Below are positions 11,091 through 20,580 of a stretch of 64,000 nt of DNA, piece after piece. The position numbers and the translations under genes were made by a program. The notes under the pieces were generated by a model. The model saw only the letters and a list, made by a program, of their open reading frames with translations, was not told the origin of the DNA and did no database searches. This stretch comes from Atriophallophorus winterbourni. Lineage: Eukaryota > Platyhelminthes > Trematoda > Plagiorchiida > Microphallidae. Positions within the stretch are counted from its first letter, which is position 1, and each line of letters opens with the position of its first letter. The DNA lies in contig JACCGJ010019685.1 of the NCBI GenBank assembly GCA_013407085.1, positions 17,118-81,117 on the forward strand, in the 5' to 3' direction.

Positions 11091-11351
11091 GATGTCTAAC
11101 ATTGCCAAGATGGTCTACGAAACGCCTGGCGGTGCTCAGATAACTTATGGGGTACGAATATTTGATTTATACGCCTCGAGTGGCACGAGACTAAGTCTAT
11201 TCCTCACGGATCTGCTTTTCCTTAAGCGTGAAGGAGGTGGTCGATAGTGATTTACAGATGGAACAGTGACGGAATTTAGTATGACAAAATAAAGCCTGAT
11301 TTCTGAGCACAATTTAAGTAAACTTTCGTCATTGTCATAGTAATGACAATC

Positions 11352-11600
11352 ATGGATGCACGGATGTGCAATCGTGTAGTACTTCGTGCTGTGCGGATAA
11401 CACCGTGCTAAATTGATTGGCCAGAGTTAGTGAATTGCATGCTGAAACAGGCTGGAATCTCACTACCATTTCCTGTTCTTTTTTCTTCCTCATATCTGTC
11501 TAGGCCTGGGCAACCTGACAGTATCTTAGCCCACGTGCCATCTATGACTGTGCGGCACTTTGCCTGCATCAGGCTTGTGCTTTCACACTATACCATACCA
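11352..11600 (+). repeat. SL-1 repeat, copy 5, 11-bp TSD
   Basis: Full-length SL-1 (249 bp) with perfect flanking repeats TAATGACAATC at 11341-11351 and 11601-11611. The 5' end 'ATGGATGCACGGATGTGC' and the 3' end 'CACTATACCATACCA' match copy 3 within a few bases at both ends. This argues for a unit with fixed termini. Confidence 0.85.
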
Positions 11601-11611
11601 TAATGACAATC

Positions 11612-12069
11612 GAAACCAAAATATAAAATACTCATTTGAGGATAGACGATTTATACGCGAACTCACGTTTCAACCTAAAATCGCTGATCGATACAAATCC
11701 AATGATTTCATGTAATTTTCCAAAAAAACTCATTTTGAAAACCGCATAACCAAAATTATTAGATGTATCGGTAGCAACCATAAACAGGTAGCAGTATTTG
11801 CTACGAGATCAGCCTTCCTTGCACAGGCCCTGTAGTTTTACTGCATAAAGTCAAATGCCGACTTGGATCGAGTCCAGCAGTGCGACCATCAGCTGTCACT
11901 CAAAACAATCCAGACGCCAACTTGACAGGATGCCATGCTTTCGTTATAACTAGGCAGTTGTAAATGGTTCGGATTGCATAAGCTTGACGGACTAGACAGT
12001 CATGTGCCCTGTTAGAATTATGTATGCCTGTTTCCTTACTTTACGTTTAATTACTTTTGTTCGAATGGC
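11612..12069. other. Gene-free spacer
   Basis: Nothing recognisable on either strand between the SL-1 copy and the RTE fragment. It may include further decayed 3' sequence of that RTE element, which I cannot show. Confidence 0.4.
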
Positions 12070-12560
12070 CCCACGGGTGGATTACGTGGCTCTCAAATCA
12101 CCATAGCCCACGGGCACTAATCGGAGGCAAGATCGCTGCAGATCAGAATCCAGTCGCCTTCCCACCTTCGAATGCCGTAGACGGTACAGAGTCTTAGGGC
12201 ATCTAAATCCTGTTTCACGCCGAAGCCAATTACAAGCGGGTTTAGAGTCGAGGACGAGTTTCGTGAGAGCTGTGTCTGTCTTTCGGAGGACGTAAACAAA
12301 CCAGTGCAGCCTTCGCTGTTGTATGTGAACGGAAAGCGGATGTATTCTGCTGCATCTCGCCCGAACGGCAGTGTTAAATACCCGGTCAGTATATCGGACA
12401 CCCATGATTATACTAAGGCACTAATGGTCAAACACTTCTAAAGATCGTACATCTTGTGGCCTCAGCGGCAAAGTCTCGCATACATAAAGCAGTACAGGGC
12501 TGATCGCCGCTTGATAAACACGCGTTTTAGTCTTGAGGTTGATCCCGGGTCTGCGCAAAC
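12070..12560 (-). pseudogene. RTE-type ORF C-terminal fragment
   Basis: Minus strand from 12,560: 'FGLRRPGINLKTKTRVYQAA', 'SPVLLYVCETLPLRPQDVRS', 'LEVFDH', a stop, then 'IQQRRLHWFVYVLRKTDTAL'. This is the standard post-RT region of RTE-like elements (KTK-RVYQAAV, LLYGCETWPL, RRLRW-GHVLR). It lies upstream, in minus orientation, of the RT core scrap at 10.7-11.1 kb, so the two are not a simple collinear copy. Confidence 0.7.
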
Positions 12561-12564
12561 CGAA

Positions 12565-12778
12565 TGGAGTCTCGTTGCTATTTTATTTACATTTTATTTT
12601 CGTTCCACATATCTATCTAGGCATTGGTAGCGAGGCATTATCTTAGCCTATGTGGAGTCCATGACTTCGCGGCAGTTTGCCTGGATCAGGCATGTGCTTC
12701 CATGTCATATACCTTAAAACACGTGCAGTCTGTGACTGTGTGGCATTTTGTCTGGATCAGGCTTTTAATTTCATGTAT
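12565..12778 (+). repeat. SL-1 repeats, copy 6 plus a partial copy
   Basis: A 5'-truncated SL-1 3' half (12,565-12,705) is followed at once by a second, shorter SL-1 3' end (about 12,718-12,778; 'GTGCAGTCTGTGACTG' to a (TATG)n tail). The two share orientation. Confidence 0.65.
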
Positions 12779-12981
12779 GTATGTGTGAAACCACAAGCCT
12801 AATCCAGGCAAAGTGGCGCACAGCCATCGACTGTACGAGGGCTACGATATTGTCGGGTTGCCCAGGCCTAGACAGATGAAGAAACAGAAAATAGCAATGT
12901 CAGTGAGACTCCAGCCTGTTTTCGCATGCAGCTCACTAGCAGTGGCAAATCAATTTAGCACTATGTTAGCTGCACAACACT
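12779..12981 (-). repeat. SL-1 repeat, copy 7, tail-to-tail with copy 6
   Basis: Inverted SL-1 sharing the ATGTATGTATG tail with the preceding copies, so the simple-repeat tails meet at about 12,775. It runs through 'CAGGCAAAGTGGCGCAC' and 'GTCAGTGAGACTCCAGCC' and loses SL-1 similarity near 12,981, where an HP repeat begins. Confidence 0.65.
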
Positions 12982-13105
12982 GTCGTATATCGTTATGTCT
13001 GTCTGTGTTGAAATGAAATTGACCTTCATTTAGCTTGACAACGAATCACTATGTGATTCTGTGTTTGAACATCGTGGTTCGTTGTACGAACCCCATGCAA
13101 CAGTG
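12982..13105 (+). repeat. HP hairpin repeat, copy 1
   Basis: Sequence shared with 13,795-13,900 and 14,113-14,167. It holds an inverted repeat of 12 positions: 13,038-13,049 (ACAACGAATCAC) with 13,074-13,085 (GTGGTTCGTTGT), one pair being G.U. A competing smaller hairpin AATCAC/GTGATT sits at 13,044-13,058. Confidence 0.6.
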
Positions 13106-13173
13106 GCATTCAAGTATAACCTTGTTTACCATTTATCCACCGTTTCAAGGCTCATTAAACCTAATCTTACTGT

Positions 13174-13215
13174 CTCTACCTGATGACGGCAAACAGCCAG
13201 AAACCGGTTGTGGAG
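13174..13215 (+). ncRNA. Hammerhead-ribozyme-like motif (type I layout, probably degenerate)
   Basis: Order seen: stem I strand CTCTAC (13,174-13,179), core CTGATGA (13,180-13,186), stem II GGC/GCC around an AAACA loop (13,188-13,198), GAAA (13,200-13,203), self-complementary ACCGGT (13,203-13,208), T17 (13,209), stem I strand GTGGAG (13,210-13,215). Stem I pairs over 6 bp with one G.U. The cleavage triplet would be GTT, allowed by the NUH rule. The pair at positions 10.1/11.1, normally G-C, is C.A here, so activity may be lost. A loopless palindromic stem III is known from hammerheads of Penelope-like elements and satellites that work as dimers. Folded by hand only. Confidence 0.45.
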
Positions 13216-13794
13216 TGTAATTTCGGGGGATGTGAGCAACTTTTTTACTTTATGCGACTATCTCCTTCTGGAGGATGAGTCGGCTTCAATGAAGATTCTT
13301 GGGAATTTGGGTACAAAGCGGCGTCCCCACCGAGTCAGCTTCTCTAGCCTTTGCACAACCAAGTGCAACCTGCAAGGCAGCAAGGAGTTGTCAGAAATAA
13401 GTGGTGTGCACCAACTAACCGTCTGCCAGACTGTTTCAGATTTTTCCTCAGGGTTTTCCCCCGAAGCCGTTCCCACGATCGGGTATCCCACAAGGCAAGA
13501 TGAAATGCCCTGCCAGGCTAGCGAGCTCCATCTGCCCGAACCAAACTGGTTTTTAGGCGCCAGTCACTCGAGCTCGCCCCTTTTCCTGTTGGTAGAAGCA
13601 GTTCCGCCGGGCTCGGAAGCCACTCGTGCAGGCCAGAAGCTGGACTTGGTTGTCAGAGGCTATTTGAGACGCATGCCATATGGGAGCATTTTATAAACAG
13701 TGGGAGCTTATCCCCACTGCCACCCCCGGATATGATAACCTTTGGAAGCGATGTCAGCAACACATCGATTTGGTCATCCCTAAGCGCCTTGAGT
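13216..13794. other. Unidentified segment between HP copies
   Basis: Contains a 162-codon plus frame (13,208-13,696) with no recognisable domain. It may be the body of a larger repeat whose ends carry HP sequences. No protein call is made. Confidence 0.35.
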
Positions 13795-13900
13795 GTTTGA
13801 CCATGAATCACTATGTGATTCTGTGTTTGAACATCGTGGTTCGTTGTAAGAACCCTATGCAACTGTCGTATATCGTTATATCTGTTTGTGTTGCACTGTC
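13795..13900 (+). repeat. HP hairpin repeat, copy 2
   Basis: Repeats the 'AATCACTATGTGATTCTGTG' block, the 'CATCGTGGTTCGTTGTA' arm and then 'TGTCGTATATCGTTAT'. The left arm of the large hairpin is changed to CATGAATCAC, so only the inner seven pairs survive. Confidence 0.6.
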
Positions 13901-14112
13901 TTTTTGTGTTATAAACTCGTAAGCATATATAAAAGCATGTGTTTCTTTTTATAATCGTAAACTGTATCAACAAGTAGTTTAAAGCCCAAATCTTCTTACT
14001 CTCTACTCGTTGAGTTCTCCATAACCTATACACTACAAGCACATAAGTATTTCACGATTGCACACCCGTGAGTTCATGCATCATACATACATCACAATCC
14101 AACCGATGAAAA

Positions 14113-14167
14113 CGTTGAAATGCAATTGACCTTAATTTAGCTTGACAACGAATCACTATGTGATAAA
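14113..14167 (+). repeat. HP hairpin repeat, copy 3 (truncated)
   Basis: Matches 13,013-13,057 ('GAAATGCAATTGACC', 'TTTAGCTTGACAACGAATCA') and stops inside the small hairpin, where the LINE-C' copy begins. Confidence 0.6.
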
Positions 14168-14169
14168 TA

Positions 14170-16475
14170 ATTCCGGCGTTCTACATGTCAGAACAGATTT
14201 AAAGAGTAAAGTGCTCTATTCTAGCTCGTTGTGCTACTGAGGCACATTGCTTAGTCCAATCGAAGTCTTCTGTTACGACTATTCCTAAATCTTTAACTCT
14301 CCGAATAGATTGGAAGTCGATCCTACCGGTATTTAAAGTCACTGCAATTTTGCCAACTGCTGCAGATAACATATGACATTTATTACAGTTCAAAGGAAGA
14401 TCCAAATCCTGTGACCATTTAATGACATTTTCGATATCTCAAAGCAGATCACCGTGATCACTTGATCTGGTGAATTTGACATCATATGTAAACATGTAGC
14501 AGGGAGATGATAACCGAGATGCAAAATCATCGATGAAGATCAGGAAGAGTTTTGGGTCGAGTACTGAACCATTTAGGACCCGACTGGTAGCTTTGGCAAA
14601 TTAAGAGGTAATATCGCCCATATGGAGCTGGGAGGATCTATCACGAAATAACCTGGCATTCTAGTAGTAAAGCTTACCAGATACACCTTTGGCCGCGAGT
14701 TTCAACCCTAGGGATCCTGTGACTGACTGCGTCGAAGGTCAATCCGCCATCGTCCAGTGTATGGAAACTACCTAAAAAGCATAGAAGATTCGAGAGACAC
14801 GACCTTCTTTCAAGAAATCCATGTTGAACCGTGCTTAATGAGGTATTGTGCACGAGGTAGGTGAACAACCGATCCTCGATAAGTCTATCCATGGCTTTGC
14901 ATAAAACACTAGTCAAGGTTACCGGTCATAACCTTGTTGCGCAACTTCTTTTGGAATGGGTACGAAAATGGCTTTCTTTCAGTCGTCCGGTAGGATGCCC
15001 TTGAAGAGCGATTCGTTGTATAACCTACGCAGAGATTACTAGTAGCCTAACAATTTCCTTTACAATTTTCGAATGCACGACATCAGGTCCGGCGGATTTA
15101 TTTCCATCTAGATTCTGTAGGAACCGAGCGACATCTTCCATGCAAAAACCTACTTCGATTAGAGAGGCACCTGTTTCAGTACCAAGAGTTGGGACTGAGT
15201 AAATCGCATTACGGCCATCCACTCCATGTACACATGCCTTGTCAGAATCAGAACAGGTATTCTCGCCATTGTCTAATATGGGGTACTTATGCGATCTTTT
15301 GTTTTATCCTTAGACTGGAGGTAACTAAAATACTTCTTATGACTCTTTTTGGCAGAGATTGCGAGGCAAGTTTCGTAGATTTGCTTGAGTCTCCATTGTA
15401 TCTTTACTGTGTTGTTTCTCGAAGCCTTATAGCATATGTCAAAAAAGCTGAGTATCTTAACCAGTTGCTATCGAGCTTAATAATGTTGCGTTGTACCGCG
15501 GGAGTGCACCGAAGTGACTTGTTCTTTATCCGTACAGATCGAAAATGACTTAGGATATTACGCTCAATAACTGAACGTTTACTTTTTCTGTCAGTGATTT
15601 CAGAAAGCCAGTCGCATCTTGAAGCGGAAAGCCGTACGGCATTCCAGTCAACTCGAATTATATTACGCCGGTATTTGACTGGTGGCTTAAGGAATCGGAA
15701 AATTGCCTGGAATAGTATGACGACATGGTCAATTTTTTCCAAAGGTGAGTCGTAAGAGAGGTTTTGGACATCTCTAGGATCTTTAGACAGAACTAGGTCC
15801 AGTGTGGATAGTGAGTGACCGCCTCTGTACCTAGTTTTCTCACTTTATCATCATCATCAGAGGCAGCATTACACCGGTAGCATGTACCGAATGCTAAACT
15901 GCTACACAGCCATGAAAAAGTAAAACGCTAAAAGACGGGGAAAGGTGGGACTTAAATAGCTACGGATTCTATACCAGAGTAAGCACATACAGACTCGGAC
16001 CAGGTGCTCACACGTACGTGCCGATTAAGCGCATTGGAGTGCAGCCAATCGAGATATACCTGGGAAATTCTATCAGATATCGCCTGAGTGTCCCAGTCAA
16101 TAACCGGTAGGTTGAAATCACCTATTAAATAGACTCGTGGGGCTGTTTTGAGCAACCTGGTAAGAAGTTCCCTAAGTTCCTGGTCCTCGTTAGATGCACT
16201 GGGTGACCTGTGTAAACAGCCTAATACAAAAGAGAGCTTACCGTTAGTGACGATTGTCGAGACCAGCTGGATGCCAAAGGTGGCCATTTTGATGTAAGAG
16301 TCTTGGTATTTAATACCATGCTGTATGAGTATTAGAGCACCTCCTCCGCGTCTACCGTCTGGTCTATCCGATCTAAAGACTGCATACGTCGAGAGAAGAT
16401 TAACGGGAATAGTGTCTGTATCTTGAAGTCAGGTCTCTGATACACTTAGGATCCTAGTCACATGACATGATTGTG
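14170..16475 (-). mobile_element. LINE-C' copy C3, decayed CR1-type LINE (minus)
   Basis: Minus reading from 16,475: EN with 'SDRPDGRRGGGALILI', 'VLGCLHRSPS' and 'LIGDFNLPVIDWD' (15,952-16,400). Then a non-coding insert (about 15,845-15,955), linker (15,404-15,742), RT start 'NKSAGPDVVHSKIVKE' (15,025-15,222), RT middle 'STVQHGFLERRSCLSNLL' (14,674-14,916) and post-RT 'RVKDLGIVVTEDFDW' (14,199-14,405). Frameshifts and deletions separate all pieces. The 3' end is cut at 14,170. The copy shares the insert with C2 at 57.9-61.8 kb, in opposite orientation. Confidence 0.8.
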
Positions 16476-16479
16476 ACTA

Positions 16480-16790
16480 AGTCGCCAAATCAGCGTCCAG
16501 ATTTCTTTCAGTGGTATGCCCAGAAGAGCGTCCACCACGTTCAACAATATCTTCATGAACCTTAAGTTCAGATCAGTTCAATCGGCACATGACTATAAGT
16601 AACAGATAAATCAATGGCGTCCAGAATTTCTATCGGTAGATAGCTTCTGAGGAGCGCTTACCACAGCCAATGTTTGTTCTTTGGTATCCTTGTCGTATGC
16701 AACAGGCGATGATACGATAAAATTTATCCAAACCGTTCTTAGGTAATTGTGGTGGTTCAGGCCTGAACCACACACACATACACAGGTTTT
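16480..16790 (-). repeat. SL-2 short interspersed repeats (two copies)
   Basis: Two minus-oriented copies of a second short repeat. One (about 16,490-16,545) carries 'GCGTCCAGATTTCTTTC' and 'GTGGTATGCCCAGAAGAGCG'. The other (about 16,565-16,790) begins at a GTTCAGATCAGTTC tail and continues with 'CGTCCAGAATTTCTATC'. Compare 17.59-17.88 and 57.2-57.7 kb. Confidence 0.6.
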
Positions 16791-16844
16791 CATAGCCGCG
16801 AAAGGGAAAAACGGAAAGAGTTTATTTTCGCTGAGCTAGTGGGA

Positions 16845-17475
16845 GGTTGGGAAGGAGGAACTTGTGCTGTCGTTGGCCCCACCTTCCGGGAATCGCGGAC
16901 ATCACCTCAAGTTATCCCATCATTACAGCCGACTTGAATGCCGAAGCAATTTTTTCACGCTTAGAGTCCCTCGAACCTGGAACCCGCTACCCCCATCAGT
17001 TATTTCCGCCCCCTCTCTTAGCATTTTAATGAGCGCCTTGATCTCCACTTTTTCAATATACTGCGCAATTTTCAACTTCATTCATATTTGTACTCATTGA
17101 TACTGCACCCTTCTTTTCTTTCCAGCGTATATTCGCGTTCACATTCCTTCGAAACTGCCCAAACTTCCACGGACCCATATTTTGAACATTGTCGTGAGGT
17201 TACCCTACAAGCTTTTGGCTTGAACCCCAACCTTTTAACTGTCCAAGAACGCACCCGCCCAGCAAACTCGGGAAGACGCAACTCCAAAGCGAGTGTGGCC
17301 CGCTATAAGGCCTCCCCGCACCCGTACTGATTATACTGACCAATTTATTCCCTCGAACCCCATTCTGACGTTTTTTCTCTATCCTATTTTTCGATCCACT
17401 GTAAACACATCCTGTGGTTATTTGAAGCTATGTGCTTATTTTACCATAAATATACTATTGAACTATTGAACTATT
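16845..17475 (+). pseudogene. LINE-A3, 3' end of a CR1-type LINE
   Basis: The last part of ORF2 is read at 16,864-17,075 ('PPSGNRGHHLKLSHHYSRLE', 'LRVPRTWNPLP'), matching LINE-A2 ('LAHLPSRLNCRKFFFTVRTP'). A 3' untranslated region follows, ending in 'ACCATAAATATACTATTG' plus an (ATTGAACT)n tail at about 17,445-17,475. 5'-truncated, as usual for LINEs. Confidence 0.75.
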
Positions 17476-17589
17476 TGAAATGAGACATTTTAAAATCGCT
17501 ATTTTATTTTTTTCTTCAGTAAAATGCCTGTAAAAATGAAAATGTAAACCATTTCCATGCTAAATAATTCATTATGCGACCTGAAAATT

Positions 17590-17885
17590 CAGTTCAGTTT
17601 GCACAGGACAGTATGTGGCTAACGAGCCAATCGAGCGTCCAGAATTTCTTTCGGTGGAAAGCTGCAGAGAAGCAAACACCACTGCCAAAGCGTTTTTTCC
17701 TATTGTGATTTGGATATTCTCGACGATCGCGCCGCCAAGGGATAAGCCAATCGAGCGTCCAGAATTTCCGTCTGTGGAAAGCTTCAAACGAGCGCCACCA
17801 CTGCCAAAGTTGGTTCATTCTTGTTCTGGTATCCTCGTCGTATGCGAAGGTACGTCCGATGTTTTCCAAGCCGTCCTTTGGTCCC
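17590..17885 (-). repeat. SL-2 repeat with internal duplication
   Basis: Minus orientation. The block with 'CAATCGAGCGTCCAGAATTT' occurs twice (about 17,630-17,690 and 17,748-17,808), roughly 120 bp apart. The tail end is a CAGTTCAGTTTG stretch at about 17,590. It directly follows the 3' end of LINE-A1 ORF2. Confidence 0.6.
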
Positions 17886-17890
17886 AGAAT

Positions 17891-20580
17891 TTATAGCTGC
17901 GACTGAGGGGGTAGTGCGTTCCAAGCACGAGGAATCCGGACGGCAAAGGAGTATCTGCGGCAGTCCAATCTACTATGCAGATGTGCTAACTTCAAGTGAT
18001 GACCACGATTTGCTGAGTATGGGGCCATTTTAAGCATACCCCTACATGGGTGAGTTTCTTCCGTCAATATCCGATACGCAAGGATCAGATCGCCTCGGGT
18101 ACGACGATAGTTTGTAGAGAATAATTGTAGAGTCGTAAGACGTTCCTCATAGCTGACGGAGCTAAGCCCCTTGACAAGCTTCGTAGAACGTCTCTGCGGC
18201 TGTTCTAGGGCGTGGTGGTCACGTTTCAACCATGGGTTCCAGACGGAGACAGCATACTCCAAGTGTGGCCTGATGTACGCCTGAAGAAGAAACGGGAAGA
18301 GACGTGGATCGATTGTTCCGAACGCACGTTTTAAAAGCTTAACGTTTCTATTTGCCACCGTTGAAGCTCTACTACACTGAGCAGAGCAGCCCAAGTCATT
18401 TTGTATAATCACCCCAAGATCTTTTTATTGCATCGTGACAGCGGGCATCTTGCCACCCAGATTATAGCCAGGGTCGCCAGGAAGACGAATGCGTAATGCG
18501 TGGCATTTGTCAGTGTTGAATGGTATGCGATTGATCGTAGACCATGCGTGTAATGAATCCAGGTCGAATTGAAGTTTCCTTGTATCGCTGGGTGAGTGGA
18601 TGGCCCGCCAAATCTTGATATCATCCGCGAAAAGGAGAAATGGTGATTCGACGTAACCACCAATGTCGTTGATAAATATCAAAAATAAACGCGGGCCAAG
18701 AACGGACCCCTGAGGTACTCCGCACTGAATTGGGAATGGCTCTGAAAGGGTCTGTCTAACACGCACCCGAAGGTTTCGCGAACGTAGGAATTCAGCAACC
18801 AGGACAGCAACACGGGTGGAATACCCAATGCTTGCAGCTTGTGAAGCAATATCGCATGGTCAACTCGGTCAAATGCCTTAGAGAAATCCAAGTAAATGAC
18901 GTCTATACCCTGACCTTCGTCAGCAGCTTTAGTCCAGTAGTCTCTGGCTAAAAGCAAATTTGTGGTACAAGAATGCCCTTTACGAAATCCAAGTTGTTCT
19001 GCAGCGATGAAATAGGAACTATTCACAAAAGCCATAATTTCATCGGCAACAATGGCTTCCATCACCTTGGATAACACTGGGAGAAGGGTGACTGGACGGT
19101 AATTGGCAGGATCACTACGGCTTCCACCTTTGAAAATGGGAGTGATGATACCTTCCTTCCAACCAGTAGGGACTTCAGAGTTATCCATCAATTTTTGGAA
19201 ATAAGCCGCGAGAGGTTCGCAAAGTTGATCGGCAACTGCGCACAATGCTTTCGGTGTGATACAGTCGATACCCGGTGATGAGTTGAGTCGAAGTTGCATG
19301 ATTTTTTCCCGAACTTTGCTGGCAGAAAACATAATACAAGAAGGTTGAGATGATGGGGTCAAAAGCATGGGGAAAATTAGAGAAGGGTTTTGGAAAATCG
19401 GCATGTAATGTGATCTTAAAACATTTGCCGCATCCTTTGATGTCGTCGTGGAACCTATACTGGTGGTAAGTGAAGGGATACCAGTCTGAACCTTCCGTTT
19501 ATTGTTGATAAATTTGTACAAGAGCTTATTGTTTTCCAGGAATTGACCGGTGAGTTTACTTTGATAATCAAATTTATCCTGGCGCACCAGTCCCGTGCAA
19601 TGATTTCGTAATTTTCTGTAACACTCCCAATCATTTGGCAGTTGTGTCAGTTTGAACTCAGTCCACGCAGCATTTCTGCGGCACATCCATTTACGAGTTC
19701 TGCTCCGAATGAATGTGTCGGTGGTTTTTCGCAGGACGGGTTTTGAGACTGAAGAAAGCTCTAGCATCTGGTGCCACTTGGTAACAAAATTTTGCCAAAC
19801 TGAATCCGGACCGTCCTCTAACATGAAATCGAAGCTATTGGCGGCTACAACGTCATAGAAAATGCCGTAGTCAGTGACCGTCCGTAACTGAGAGTCCTCA
19901 TGGTTGAGGTAGTTAGCATAGCACACAAAGTCAAAAGTTAAAACTATATGGTCGCTTTTGCCTAACGGAGTTTCACTCGAGATTTCCTCAATCATCAACT
20001 CCTCATTCGTCAGTAAGAGGTCCAATAGAGAAGGCGTGTCAGTTCCACGAAAACGTGTCGGTTCAGTCACGTGATTGTACAAAGGGTGACTTCCTATCAG
20101 TTCACGCAGCTCCCAAGCAAAAGTATCGCGGGAGGGTTCAACAGTCAAACTGGGTGAATTGAAATCTCCCATCAACAAGACGTGACTATGTTGCATTGAT
20201 AAGGCGAATCGCAAGGAGTGTAATAGGTTGACATCAGCAACAGGTTGAGCATTTGGTGGGCGGTAGATCACAGCCAGTAGAGCAGAGTCACTGTTTCTAA
20301 GCTGCAAGCGGCACCACAGTGAATCTATGGTTTGCAGATGAATGTGAGATAGTGGTTCACAGTGGAGTGAGGAGTTATGGTACAAAAGAACTCCACCACC
20401 CTTGGTGGGACGATCTTTCCGAATGACAATCATACCAGGAAGTGAAATTTCGGCGTCTGCAACGGAAGATGATAACCATGTCTCAGTCACAGCTATCACG
20501 TCGAAGCGTTGAGCAGCGTGTCGAAGACGAAGTTCAGGAAGTTTACTGAGTAGGCCTTGGGCGTTCGCATAGAAACACTT
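17891..20580 (-). pseudogene. LINE-A1 ORF2 (endonuclease and reverse transcriptase)
   Basis: EN starts near 20,580 ('KCFYANAQGLLSK') with 'VTETWLSSS', 'AVIYRPPNAQ', 'LLMGDFNSPSL' and 'GKSDHIVLTFDF', so the catalytic E, D, N and SDH residues are present. RT follows: 'NSSPGIDCITPKAL', 'YLDFSKAFDRVDHAIL', then after a 1-nt shift near 18,800 'CGVPQGSVLGPRLF' and the catalytic 'LLFADDIKIW'. The post-RT region is interrupted only by a GAA-to-TAA-type stop at 18,422-18,424, judged against LINE-A2. It ends 'VRIPRAWNALPPQSQL'. EN would nick target DNA and RT would copy element RNA there. Confidence 0.85.

Noticed and set aside
13208..13696. 162-codon plus frame as a host gene
   Set aside because: No recognisable domain, the start overlaps the hammerhead-like motif, and the flanks are repeats.
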